Origin: Cephalothrix simula
Lineage: Eukaryota; Nemertea; Palaeonemertea; Archinemertea; Cephalotrichidae
Length of the DNA: 11,771 nt
Assembly: GCA_035591015.1 (NCBI GenBank)
Contig: JAXIUW010195622.1
Span: forward strand, 1 to 11,771
Direction of reading: 5' to 3'
A model generated the notes under the pieces. It saw nothing but the letters and a program-made list of their open reading frames with translations, had not been told where the DNA came from and did no database searches. The translations under genes and the position numbers were made by a program. Positions 1 through 7,362 of the stretch are shown here, in pieces (position 1 is the first letter of the stretch; the number at the start of each line of letters is the position of its first letter).

Positions 1-1160
1 ATTTTTCCAATGGGGGTTTGAAAATGATTCACATAGAAAGTTTCGCTAAAAGCATGAAAATGTATTGGGTGAAGAAAATATTAGATCCAAGTTTGATCAC
101 AGAATGGAAAACACTTATACTAGATACGTTGATTGGACAAGGGGGAAATATAATATGGTATTACCACCCATCATCTTTAAAAACAATTGCGGCAAATCTC
201 AATCCCTTTTGGAAGGGTATTTTAAATGTGTGGAGTGAACTGTATTCGGACCCAATTGACTTCCAATCCCAACCGCTTTGGCAAAATCCATCAATTAGAA
301 TCGGAGGAAACAGTGTTTTTTATAAACATTGGGCAGTAGCAGGAATAAATTTTATTAATGATCTCTTAGATGACCGTGGAAATTTGCTAAATCAAAGAGA
401 TTTTAATTCATTATATGATTTGTCAGAAAATTTTCTTAGATATAATGGTTTTATTTCGGCGATCCCGCAATCGTGGAAACGAGAACTTTCAAATCATCCT
501 CTAAAACGAGAATCAGTGAAATCTGAAATGGTTACATTAATAAGAAATTTCAAGAATCCCAACAAAATTATTTACGAAAAATTAAAGGAAAAAATTATAG
601 AAAAACCAACCGATTTAGAAGAAAGATGGAGATTCCATACAAATAATCAAAACTTTGATATTAACCAACATTTCGTTTTATTACATAAGTGTATAAAAGA
701 CACTTATTTGAGGTCCTTTCAATATAAAATTTTACATAGAATTTTACCTACTAATAGATTACTATTCCGGATGAAATTGATTAATTATAATACTTGCTTT
801 GTTTGTCAAACTCATATTGAAACTATAGAACATCTTTTTTTCGAGTGCATGGAAATTAAAAACATTTGGTTTAAAATTTTTGAGGAACTACAATTAGGTA
901 ACATATTTGATGATTTAAATTTTGATTTAGTCACTGTACTCTTCGGATATAACGGTCATACAGAGCATTTGTCCGGTATAAATGTTTTTATTACACTGGT
1001 AAAAGCATTTATCTTTAGTTGTAAAAATAAGAACCAAAAGCCAGACTATGACTCAGCTAAACATTACCTGAAATATTACTGTCAAATTTATAGGAATACT
1101 TTTAAGAACGCAAATAGAGAGTGGAATTTTGTAAATTTATGGACGAATAATCATAATTAA
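1..1160 (+). CDS. C-terminal part of an L1/Tx1-type LINE ORF2 protein (partial, runs off left edge)
   Basis: This frame is open from the left edge (codons counted from base 3) to a TAA at 1158-1160, giving 385 residues with no internal stop. It is the region that follows the reverse transcriptase core in L1/Tx1-clade non-LTR retrotransposons. The stretch begins with an NGGLKM motif typical of the thumb/connection region, continues through IPQSWKREL near residue 155, then ILHRILPTNRLLFRMK around 243-258. A C-x2-C-x8-H-x4-C zinc knuckle follows (Cys265, Cys268, His277, Cys282), with EHLFFEC as the usual LINE form. The endonuclease and the polymerase catalytic motifs would lie upstream, outside the window. 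The TTG at 18 is not a real start. The element lies in a filamin intron on the opposite strand. The family is assigned from remembered motifs, and the exact clade (L1 or Tx1) is inference. The intact end suggests a fairly young copy. Confidence 0.85.
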   Translation, partial: FSNGGLKMIHIESFAKSMKMYWVKKILDPSLITEWKTLILDTLIGQGGNIIWYYHPSSLKTIAANLNPFWKGILNVWSELYSDPIDFQSQPLWQNPSIRIGGNSVFYKHWAVAGINFINDLLDDRGNLLNQRDFNSLYDLSENFLRYNGFISAIPQSWKRELSNHPLKRESVKSEMVTLIRNFKNPNKIIYEKLKEKIIEKPTDLEERWRFHTNNQNFDINQHFVLLHKCIKDTYLRSFQYKILHRILPTNRLLFRMKLINYNTCFVCQTHIETIEHLFFECMEIKNIWFKIFEELQLGNIFDDLNFDLVTVLFGYNGHTEHLSGINVFITLVKAFIFSCKNKNQKPDYDSAKHYLKYYCQIYRNTFKNANREWNFVNLWTNNHN

Positions 1161-1295
1161 AAGATTACATAATTGTATTGTATATTCAAACTGATTATGA
1201 TATTGTAACTTTCATTTATATAATATATTCATTTGTTTGTACTCCTAGAAAGATAGTACAAGGATTTTGTATATTATCATATATCAATATATGAA

Positions 1296-1301
1296 AATAA
1301 A
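1296..1301 (+). promoter_or_regulatory. Polyadenylation signal AATAAA of the LINE
   Basis: A canonical AATAAA lies 135 bp after the LINE stop codon and about 13 bp before an A8 run, in the LINE orientation. It would be silent for the host gene, which is transcribed from the other strand. Confidence 0.55.
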
Positions 1302-1321
1302 GTTTTAAATTACAAAAAAAA

Positions 1322-1683
1322 TACAATTTATGCCGTTGTATTGCACTAGTGAAAATAGAGCGTGTTATCACATGGCTATTAAAGCTACATACCGGTACGT
1401 TAAATACATACGGTATATGTGATTGGGCCGAGTTTTGTACAATAACACGAGTTCTTGATATATTTTAACAGAGTCCCGTAGGGGGATGAGTTTAATATAG
1501 CAATGAACGAATGTTATTTTTCTTGTACAGAACGAGAAGCAGGGGTTGACAATTCTCTCAACACTTTTTCATGTAGTACTTGTAATGATATAATCCTAAA
1601 GTTGTCTGTGAAAAGCCAGTAAAAAAAATCAATCTTTGATGTTACAAAAATCATAGAAATAAGCCTATTTTCATGTACATGGG
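1322..1683. other. Filamin intron sequence without a recognisable gene
   Basis: The stretch between the LINE tail and the CRE-rich foldback holds no open frame of note. Its only clear structure is the imperfect palindrome at 1361-1449. The rest is AT-rich intron sequence. Confidence 0.5.
1361..1449. repeat. Imperfect 89-bp palindrome with CGTGTTAT ends
   Basis: CGTGTTAT at 1361-1368 is matched exactly by ATAACACG at 1442-1449. Inside, ACATACCG near 1387 is partly mirrored by CGGTATATGT at 1411-1420. This could be a degraded foldback transposon or a small cruciform-forming repeat. No clear target-site duplication was seen. Confidence 0.4.
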
Positions 1684-1795
1684 TAGGTTTCATTTTTCAA
1701 AATAACGCCCTATGACGTCATAACGTCATACTTTGGTGCTGATGGCGTCATCAAAATGGTGGTATGACGTCATAGGGCGTGAAAAGTGAAACCTA
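1684..1795. mobile_element. Small foldback MITE-like element with TGACGTCA palindromes in both arms
   Basis: A perfect 17-bp inverted repeat (1706-1722 and 1763-1779, CGCCCTATGACGTCATA) is extended outwards by a second matched block (TAGGTTTCA at 1684-1692, TGAAACCTA at 1787-1795), with a small indel between the blocks. The arms are about 35-39 bp around a 40-bp centre, the architecture of a non-autonomous terminal-inverted-repeat element or foldback. Each arm holds a perfect TGACGTCA (1713-1720 and 1765-1772). No transposase is present and the superfamily cannot be set; a target-site duplication was not obvious. Confidence 0.6.
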
Positions 1796-1918
1796 TCTAT
1801 CTTAGGTCGAAATTGTTCGCTGATTTTAATTCCGCAATTGGTTTTTTGCTATTTCTAACGGTCTAGGCTGTATTCTGGAAGCGTAATGTATAATTTATGG
1901 GGGTAAATTCTATAGTTT

Positions 1919-1973
1919 GACACCCACACCCGTCCGGTGTCTGAGGTTGTCTGACAACCGCCGCCCCCCCCCC
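1919..1973. repeat. Two tandem short hairpins plus a C10 (G10 on the minus strand) tract next to a filamin donor site
   Basis: GACACC at 1919-1924 pairs with GGTGTC at 1936-1941. GGTTGTC at 1945-1951 pairs with GACAACC at 1953-1959, a 15-bp palindrome with one central base. A run of ten C occupies 1964-1973. On the filamin strand this is a G10 tract followed by two hairpins, starting about 25 nt after the donor at 1998. Effect on splicing is only inferred. Confidence 0.45.
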
Positions 1974-1998
1974 GAGGGAACTCAAAAATATAACCTAC

Positions 1999-2136
1999 CA
2001 GGTCCAGTAACTTTGACTTTTAACTCAGCATCTCCAGCACCTTCAGTATGCACCTTGAAGTCAGCAACATCACGAACACGGACACCTTTAGGCTGGATAC
2101 CTCTTCCAGTTGCGTAGCAATTGTTTGGATTGCAAG
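1999..2136 (-). CDS. FLN: Filamin exon: first half of Ig-like repeat 3
   Basis: Read on the minus strand this 138-bp exon encodes [20 protein letters not shown], then [20 protein letters not shown] and KVTGP. It is very close to the start of vertebrate filamin repeat 3 (CNPSAC, GRGLQPKGVRV, ADFKV, GAGxGELKV). Filamin is a cytoplasmic actin cross-linker whose rod of Ig-like repeats binds membrane receptors and signalling proteins. The exon starts in phase 1 after a TTATTTCAG acceptor (AG at 2137-2138) and ends in phase 1 at a GTAGGT donor (1998). The missing second half of the repeat must lie in an exon beyond the left edge. It starts with CT, as does the linker exon, so the alanine codon G+CT is restored whichever upstream exon is used. 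Assignment to filamin is firm; assignment to repeat 3 is by similarity and order. Confidence 0.92.
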
Positions 2137-2991
2137 CTGAAATAAGTTATAAAAAGTTAAGTTAAATTAAACACACGAAATAAAAGCTTAAATAAACACA
2201 GGAAATAAACATGCAATTTAATTGATAAACATTTTTTTAAAAGCAAAAACAATGAAATGTACGATTTTACGATTCCATAAACTGGCTTTTAACCTAAAGC
2301 TAAAAATGAAATATTAGATATTAGTGAAATCATTCACAAAATACACACAATATTAGACATAGCAAAATTTACATTTTTTTTCTGGATTAGATAATATGAT
2401 GAAAACACAAGACAAAATCAACAAAACAAAACAAACCGATGCAAAACAGCGGCCCATCGAGCGATTATCAAAAACCAACAAGTCTCGAATAAATAAAGAC
2501 CAACACATTCAAAATACATGTATGGGAGAAAACGGCTGAAAAAAATAAGCTGAAACTTTAAGTTGCTCCATTCAGTCACATGCTCTGTAATAAGCAGGGG
2601 ACTAGTCTATCATGGCATAATAATTAGTATTAAGCCAAATCTCCAATATCAATTCCTTAGTAAGTTCCAATAATTTTCAAATAATCTAGTCTAACATCAG
2701 ATTGTCTAATCAAAATCCGGCAAAAATATAGTAATTTAAAACAGTTTAAATTTTTTTGTTACTTTTGCAATGCGCATGTTCAAACACTTACTTCCTCTTG
2801 TAAGGGGAGGAGCTGGAGAAGAGATACACAATGTCAAAATTGAACTTTTATATTCTGAACTTTTTGATTACTTTTCTAACTCAGATTTATTTTCGAAACA
2901 ATTTTGATTATTTTTAAAAATACCAAAGGCTAAGGATAATGCAGGAATAAATTCTGAACTTTTAGTAAAAAAGTTTTATGAAAGAATTTAC
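2137..2991 (-). other. Filamin intron between linker exon and repeat-3 exon (855 bp)
   Basis: This intron runs from GTAAAT (2991, minus strand) to TTATTTCAG (2137). It is AT-rich and has no coding signal that I can see. It contains a TGCATG hexamer on the filamin strand (2215-2210) 74 nt upstream of the repeat-3 acceptor. No transposon ends were recognised. Confidence 0.75.
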
Positions 2992-3132
2992 CAGATTTTG
3001 AGCCAGGTGAGATTGGGGTCTTTGGACCACCAGGGGTCTTCGGACCTCCAGGGGTCTTCGGACCACCAGGGGTCTTTGGACCAGGTGGCGTCTTTGGACC
3101 TGGAGCACCGGCAGCAACTGGAGCAGCAGTAG
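2992..3132 (-). CDS. FLN: Filamin linker exon encoding a P-K-T-P-G-G repeat hinge (candidate cassette exon)
   Basis: This 141-bp minus-strand exon begins after a pyrimidine-rich CTTTTTCTTAG acceptor (AG at 3134-3133) and ends at a GTAAAT donor (2991). Phase is 1 at both ends. Its 47 residues run ATAAPVAAGAPGPKTP, then four P-K-T-P units separated by PG or GG, and end ISPGSKSG. It has five T-P dipeptides, six lysines and no acidic residue, so it is basic, disordered and open to proline-directed kinases. It falls exactly at the boundary between repeats 2 and 3, where vertebrate filamin has only a short linker. Because it is symmetric, skipping joins repeat 2 directly to repeat 3 and keeps the alanine codon. 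Filamins are known for hinges between repeats elsewhere in the rod. That this one is alternatively spliced is inference. The frame is supported by periodic codons, both splice sites and matching phase. Confidence 0.8.
3015..3102. repeat. 18-bp coding minisatellite (about 4-5 units) inside the linker exon
   Basis: Units GGGGTCTTYGGACCWCCA begin at 3015, 3033 and 3051, followed by a fourth partial unit at 3069-3083 and a more divergent unit near 3088-3102. On the minus strand each unit encodes G-G-P-K-T-P. Variation is mainly at synonymous positions (AAG ACC with GGT/GGA and CCA/CCG), which suggests that the peptide is kept. Confidence 0.85.
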
Positions 3133-3456
3133 CTAAGAAAAAGGCAGAATAAGTTAAGACAACAAGATATAGACAAAAGAAAATTAATTGCCTTCAATAA
3201 ACGTTCTTAAATAAACGAAAAACTTCTTAAAAAGTGTCTTAAATCTTATCTTAACGAAATGGCTGAACAAAAAGCCTGCTGATTTAAAATTTCATCGAAC
3301 AATTAACGTAAAATATAACAAACATAAGATATCAGAATCATGCAAAAAATAGGAAACAGATCTCTGAAATCGGAGTTCTTGTGCAAGCAAATATCCTAAC
3401 ACCACCGGCAGTCACATGACCGAAATCAAACGGAAGTCACGTGGGTTAGCTAAGCG

Positions 3457-3612
3457 TCAACAAGGAGATGCTATCCTCCTCACTTCGGTAGCATCAGCAG
3501 CATGGAATTCCTGAGCAGCAGCAATAGTGTCTGTTAGAAGGGACTCTTTTTGTATTCCTTTTGGGTCACAAATTAGTATAAACACAAATTTTGGGGGTAT
3601 AATTTTGTCTTT
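3457..3612 (-). other. Open stretch, 51 codons, possible repeat-derived frame or alternative tail
   Basis: A minus-strand frame runs from just after a TGA (3615-3613) to a TGA at 3459-3457 with no ATG. The second half reads DTIAAAQEFHAADATEVRR, an amphipathic, Ala/Glu-rich segment that looks protein-like. A CCCTTCTAACAG acceptor-like site ends at 3541 and would join the phase 1 filamin donor in frame (D-T-I-A). The surrounding 3395-3545 is clearly less AT-rich than the intron average. No AATAAA follows on the minus strand before the linker exon, which argues against a terminal exon. I do not recognise the protein; an interspersed repeat is an equal or better explanation. Confidence 0.3.
3479..3515. 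repeat. Short hairpin GATGCTA/TAGCATC
   Basis: GATGCTA and TAGCATC form a perfect 7-bp inverted repeat with a 15-bp loop, in the GC-richer island that also contains the ETS/E-box-like block at 3431-3445. Its role is unknown. Confidence 0.35.
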
Positions 3613-3991
3613 TCAAATACTTATCGAAATAATAAATAAATTTTCTATATAAAATAAATTTAATATAGAGCCTATAGCAACATGCTGAAAGTAATCTTGC
3701 CTATGATTAATACTCCATGCATCATCTTTACCTGCAACTTCTGCAATATATCAAAATAACTCAAATTGAAAATGGGCATACCAAAACTCTACATAATAAA
3801 CATTGGATCATTCAATCCCAAATTGAGACATATGTAAACTGTTAGAATTTATTTTTATTATGATTTTGTTGCCTAATAATTAACTATAAATAAATGAAAA
3901 ACAAGCATATACTTTATAAGCTTGGTAATAATAATTTTACTTATTTAAAAAATCATTTTTAAAGCAATTTAAAATTTTTTTTTTTCTAATA

Positions 3992-4717
3992 CACAAATGG
4001 ACGGAAACATTGGATGAGGCACACAAACGCAAAATGTTCATTTTTTCCGCACCCCCTCGGAGCTCATATTTGCTTTGTTCATTTGCTTCCTCCAGGGCAA
4101 TTCTTTCAGATATATCTTGGGGACCTCTTAAATCTGGCTAGGTATGGAACGCAAAATGTAGTTCCCACCCCAGATCATGGAATTTTTTCTAAGTAGAAAA
4201 AATGCCATTATCTGGCGTAGTCTGAATTTGCGTCTGAATTAGTACTTTTAATTTGTTATAAATGGTTCAAAAGGTCAAAATTATGATGGTCACCAAAGCA
4301 AGAAACAAAATAATACAGAACCCGTTGGTTATTTCTTAGGCCAGTGAAGAGTTGAAGCGGTAATTGACCGCCATTTTATTTCCGATCTCCGTGGTTTAGT
4401 TCGGGGTGGGGAGTGGTGGCGCAAAATCGGTTTATTAAACGTGTAGTTTGGTTTATTTTGCGCCATGAAAATTAAATCACCTCAATTTGACTCCTTTTTA
4501 ATTCCCTTTACTTTCGGGGCTAATAGTCAGACCACACCCACACTGGAAATTTAGTCAATTTTGACCAGTTTTGCCCCACCGTAGTGAAATAAAACTAAAA
4601 TTTACTTTTGTATACACATTTCAAAAATGAATAGGGTAAGGTTGAGCTCCAGGGGGGGGGGGGATTGGGCTGAAATGAAAAAGTTCTTGCCTCTTACAAT
4701 TTTCCCGTCTATTTGTG
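3992..4717. mobile_element. TA-flanked MITE-like element 1 (726 bp, Tc1/mariner-like ends)
   Basis: The left end CACAAATGGACGGAAACATT (3992 on) matches the reverse complement of the right end (CACAAATAGACGGGAAAATT, ending 4717). Similarity fades over about 35 bp, through a shared GAGGCA block. Both ends are flanked by TA (3990-3991 and 4718-4719), as expected of Tc1/mariner-type target duplication. There is no transposase frame. The interior has a perfect 11-bp inverted repeat (TGGCGCAAAAT at 4417-4427, ATTTTGCGCCA at 4455-4465), a GCGGT/ACCGC hairpin near 4357 and a G12 tract at 4652-4663. The superfamily assignment rests only on the TA flanks and is inference. Confidence 0.6.
4417..4465. 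repeat. Perfect 11-bp inverted repeat inside element 1
   Basis: TGGCGCAAAAT and ATTTTGCGCCA flank a 27-bp loop that itself holds related GGTTTATT-like sequences. It may be a subterminal or nested foldback of the element. Confidence 0.55.
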
Positions 4718-4723
4718 TAAATA

Positions 4724-5543
4724 CACAAATGGATGGAAAAATTGGTTGAAGAATGGCTTGATGTTATTAGCTACAAGGCCCACCCCGTCGGCTTCTCTAA
4801 TTAGGGGTATAGAAACCCCAAACCTATACTAGTTAGTATATCATTGGAATGTGCATGCTAAATGAGGAACCAAGTTTTATGTCCCTACCACCACCTGGTG
4901 GAGGGTGGTGGTTAAAATGTCCAAAATAAATAGCCGGAAATCAGCAAATTATTTATAGTTTTGATTTTTTGGAAGCAGGATAATAACAACTATCATTTAA
5001 ACTATACATCGATGGAAAGCGCCAGTAAAATTCAGTAGAATGGTGGTAGTTTCATGTGCCATTTCTACTGCCACCTGGTGGAGAGTGGAGGTTAAAAATG
5101 TTCAAAATCTAAATTCCTGATTTAAACATTTTTAGCCGCCATTTTCCATACTGCAGGTAGTGGTATTTACTGCCCGCTCTTTCCATCGATGTATAGTTAA
5201 TGGGGGTTCATATATTCCCGTTTGCCACAAATCCAAAAATAATTTGCGTATTTTCGGCTATTTCTTTTGGACATTTTAAAGCACCACCCTCCACCAGGTG
5301 GTGGTAGGGACATAAACTACTATCTCGGTTCCTCATTTCGCATGAACCTTCCAATGATATATATGTTATGGGGGTTACTCATTTTGATTCCCAAAGGTTT
5401 TTCCCCTACGTCAAAAAACCGACAGATGGGAGGTAAACTTTGGGGATCAAAATAGAGGGTTCCTGTACCCCCGATATGAGAAACCGACGGGGGTAGCTAA
5501 CATCAAGCCATGCCTCAAACAATTTCTGTCTCCATCATTTGTG
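4724..5543. mobile_element. TA-flanked foldback element 2 (820 bp)
   Basis: The ends CACAAATGGATGGAAAAATT (4724 on) and the reverse complement of CCATCATTTGTG (ending 5543) resemble those of element 1 and are also flanked by TA (4722-4723, 5544-5545). Unlike element 1, the inverted similarity continues for hundreds of bases. The landmarks are GGCTTGATGTT near 4753 against AACATCAAGCC near 5499; CCCCGTCGG against CCGACGGGGG; CATTGGAA against TTCCAATG; CCTACCACCACCTGGTGGAG (4885 on) against its mirror at 5287-5306; and ACTATACATCGATGGAAAG (5001 on) against CTTTCCATCGATGTATAGT. It is therefore a long foldback with spacer near 5100. No transposase is encoded, so it must be mobilised in trans if at all. 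An RNA crossing it would fold into a long hairpin. Confidence 0.7.
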
Positions 5544-5546
5544 TAT
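5446..5546. repeat. Outer right arm of foldback element 2
   Basis: This block (AGAAACCGACGGGGGTAGCT and on to CATCATTTGTGTATA) is the imperfect mirror of 4715-4820. Divergence between the arms by small indels and substitutions suggests that the element is not a very recent insertion. Confidence 0.55.
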
Positions 5547-7017
5547 ATAATTTTGCCTCTTAAAGCGAATTCTAGGCATAATATTTTTAGCTCCATGCAA
5601 TACAAGGAGAGACGTGCTTCATTTTTACCTGGTATTATTTCTGGAAATGAAAACAAAAGACGAATAAATACATGACCAATACGGCATGGAGTATGCATCA
5701 AAAATGTATGCCTTAGCTTTCTTTATATTCAAGAGTATACAGAAAAATTTACGCCTTAGCTTTACATTCAAGAAAAACCGACATAAAATCGCCATTAATA
5801 TGCTATATCGCTCGATAACTTCTCGAAGTTGGACTTAAATTTTACAACTTAAAGACAAAAATCTGAAATAAATTGTGCCATTAAATCATGCTATTAATTC
5901 ACTCTAAAATGACAGTACATATCAAAAAAGCCTATAATAATTTTATTTAATAAACGCCACAACAAATGAATAAAACCTAAGTTAATACAATCGAACTAGA
6001 GCGCCATTCTTACGTTGTGGTTACAATGGAAACTACAAATGTTCATTTGGGGGTACATTTCTTAAGCCATAAGATTAGTATTGCAAGGTATGAAGATTCC
6101 TATGAACATACATTTTAAGAAGATTTATTGATTTTTGAAAGAAGCACTGATTCGTACAGCACAGATCTTACCACCAGTTATCAAAGAAAGAATCAAGGAA
6201 ATGTTTTCAGTTGGTCAGTCGGTTCAAACAGCATGCCAAAATATCAACTATAGATGTACCTTCTTTTATTTCATTTTCCTTTCACAAAATATGAAACATC
6301 ATCCAAAGCCCTATGTTTTGTATAACACGTGACATTTGATCATTTGATGGCAAATCGGAATAAAAACGCCATGATGCAAAGGCTGATGGATTGTTGAAAA
6401 ACGTCATTCCGTTTTACATCACTAAAGACATGATGGCGATCTGCAGGTTCCATATCGCCTTTGTGTTTTATGATGTTGAAATAGATCGTCCCTTCTTATT
6501 TACATGTACAACCTCTACATGAATGTATATAACATAGATTGAAAAGAACAAAGGTTGCAACTTGAAGGAAGCTAAAGAACTCGCAATATTCAAATAACGT
6601 ACGATATGTTCATTTTTATGGTTTTTAGCCTAACCAAAGTATTAAAGCAAATAACTATTTTACGACTAGGGTAAAAATAACAAAGTGAAAATATTTGCTT
6701 TTAGCAGTGAATTACGATACAGTGAATTATGTCTAGACCTAACAAAACCTGTACTCTTAGCTATATAACTATACGCATGAATTATAGACTTGATATTTTA
6801 TTACAAATACTAAATCATAATTAACAAAAAAGTCCGTCTTTTTGTTGGATAAAATCTAACAATAAATTCACACTATGTTATTAGTTTTTAATAAACTTAA
6901 CGAAATCGTAGAAAGTACATCAAAGCTTTAACAAATGTTTCATTTAAAACTTAATTTCTCCCACTGCTGCCTGAGAAATCAAGATTTCAGGAATGAAGCG
7001 AATTGTTCTTATGGTGT
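5546..7017. other. AT-rich intron stretch with nothing firmly recognised
   Basis: No coding frame with splice support and no clear transposon ends were found. A short plus-strand open frame near 6135-6332 does not resemble a known protein. A TTTATT at 6797-6802 is an AATAAA on the filamin strand, about 220 nt downstream of the open stretch ending at 7018. Confidence 0.45.
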
Positions 7018-7356
7018 TTAAAGGCGCGCGCTGATGACGTCAGTATCGGGATCAGTTTGGTCCAAGTCCAAAATGGGCATTTGAAGTAAACTAACATGTT
7101 GTGTACAAAAGTACATATCAGGTTCAACATCATATTCATATTGGTTATAAGTATTGTAGTTATACTGTTGGTTATACGCATTTTGTATTTCCGTATTAGT
7201 TTTATACTGAACTTCACTACTTTGCCTTTGATATGTATTTTCGTCATGATAGGATACGCAAAATGGGTTTCTGGAATCATCCTCTTGGGTCGATCTTCGA
7301 CCTATAGAAAACAGATCGAAAATAAGATATGGATAAGAATGCTTTGAATTAAAACC
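7018..7356 (-). other. Open frame of 112 codons with splice acceptor, candidate alternative terminal exon or TE fragment
   Basis: A minus-strand frame is open from after TGA (7359-7357) to TAA (7020-7018); it has no early ATG. A good acceptor (pyrimidine-rich, ending CTATAG, AG at 7303-7302) lies inside it. From 7301 the frame encodes 93 residues, RRSTQEDDSRNPF onwards. It is rich in Asn, Gln and Tyr (NAYNQQYNYNTYNQYEYD) with an acidic end, ILDLDQTDPDTDVISARL. The acceptor is phase 1 and so matches the filamin repeat-2 donor. An AATAAA on this strand lies at 6802-6797. It could be an alternative last exon, the last exon of a nested gene, or a repeat-derived frame. I recognise no domain. Overlapping frames are also fairly open, which weakens the coding argument. 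Confidence 0.35.
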
Positions 7357-7362
7357 TCAAAC

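Larger units (their letters stand above)
1..1321 (+). mobile_element. 3' end of an L1/Tx1-like LINE with AATAAA and short A tail
   Basis: The ORF2 end at 1160 is followed by about 135 bp of very AT-rich 3' untranslated sequence, an AATAAA hexamer at 1296-1301 and a run of eight A at 1314-1321. This is the expected 3' terminus of a target-primed insertion. The 5' end and left target-site duplication are outside the window, so the duplication cannot be checked. The element is antisense to the host filamin gene, the orientation usually tolerated in introns because the polyadenylation signal is not read by the host transcript. The precise right boundary is inferred from the A run. Confidence 0.7.

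Noticed and set aside
1917-2117. A plus-strand frame over the repeat-3 exon
   Set aside because: It is antisense to a clear filamin exon and has no similarity of its own.
2988-3197. A 69-codon minus-strand frame over the linker exon, rich in Trp, Ser and Asp
   Set aside because: It is a shadow of the P-K-T-P-G-G frame caused by the 18-bp repeat and ignores the splice sites.
5267-5701. Short frames over the right arm of the foldback element
   Set aside because: They lie in inverted-repeat DNA, which gives chance open frames on both strands.
6135-6332. A 65-codon plus-strand frame
   Set aside because: No recognisable motif, no supported splice sites, and length is within chance for AT-rich DNA.
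7096-7347. A hydrophobic plus-strand frame and an overlapping minus-strand frame (6987-7280)
   Set aside because: They overlap the better minus-strand frame 7018-7356; the hydrophobic reading follows from T-rich codons antisense to Asn/Tyr-rich ones.
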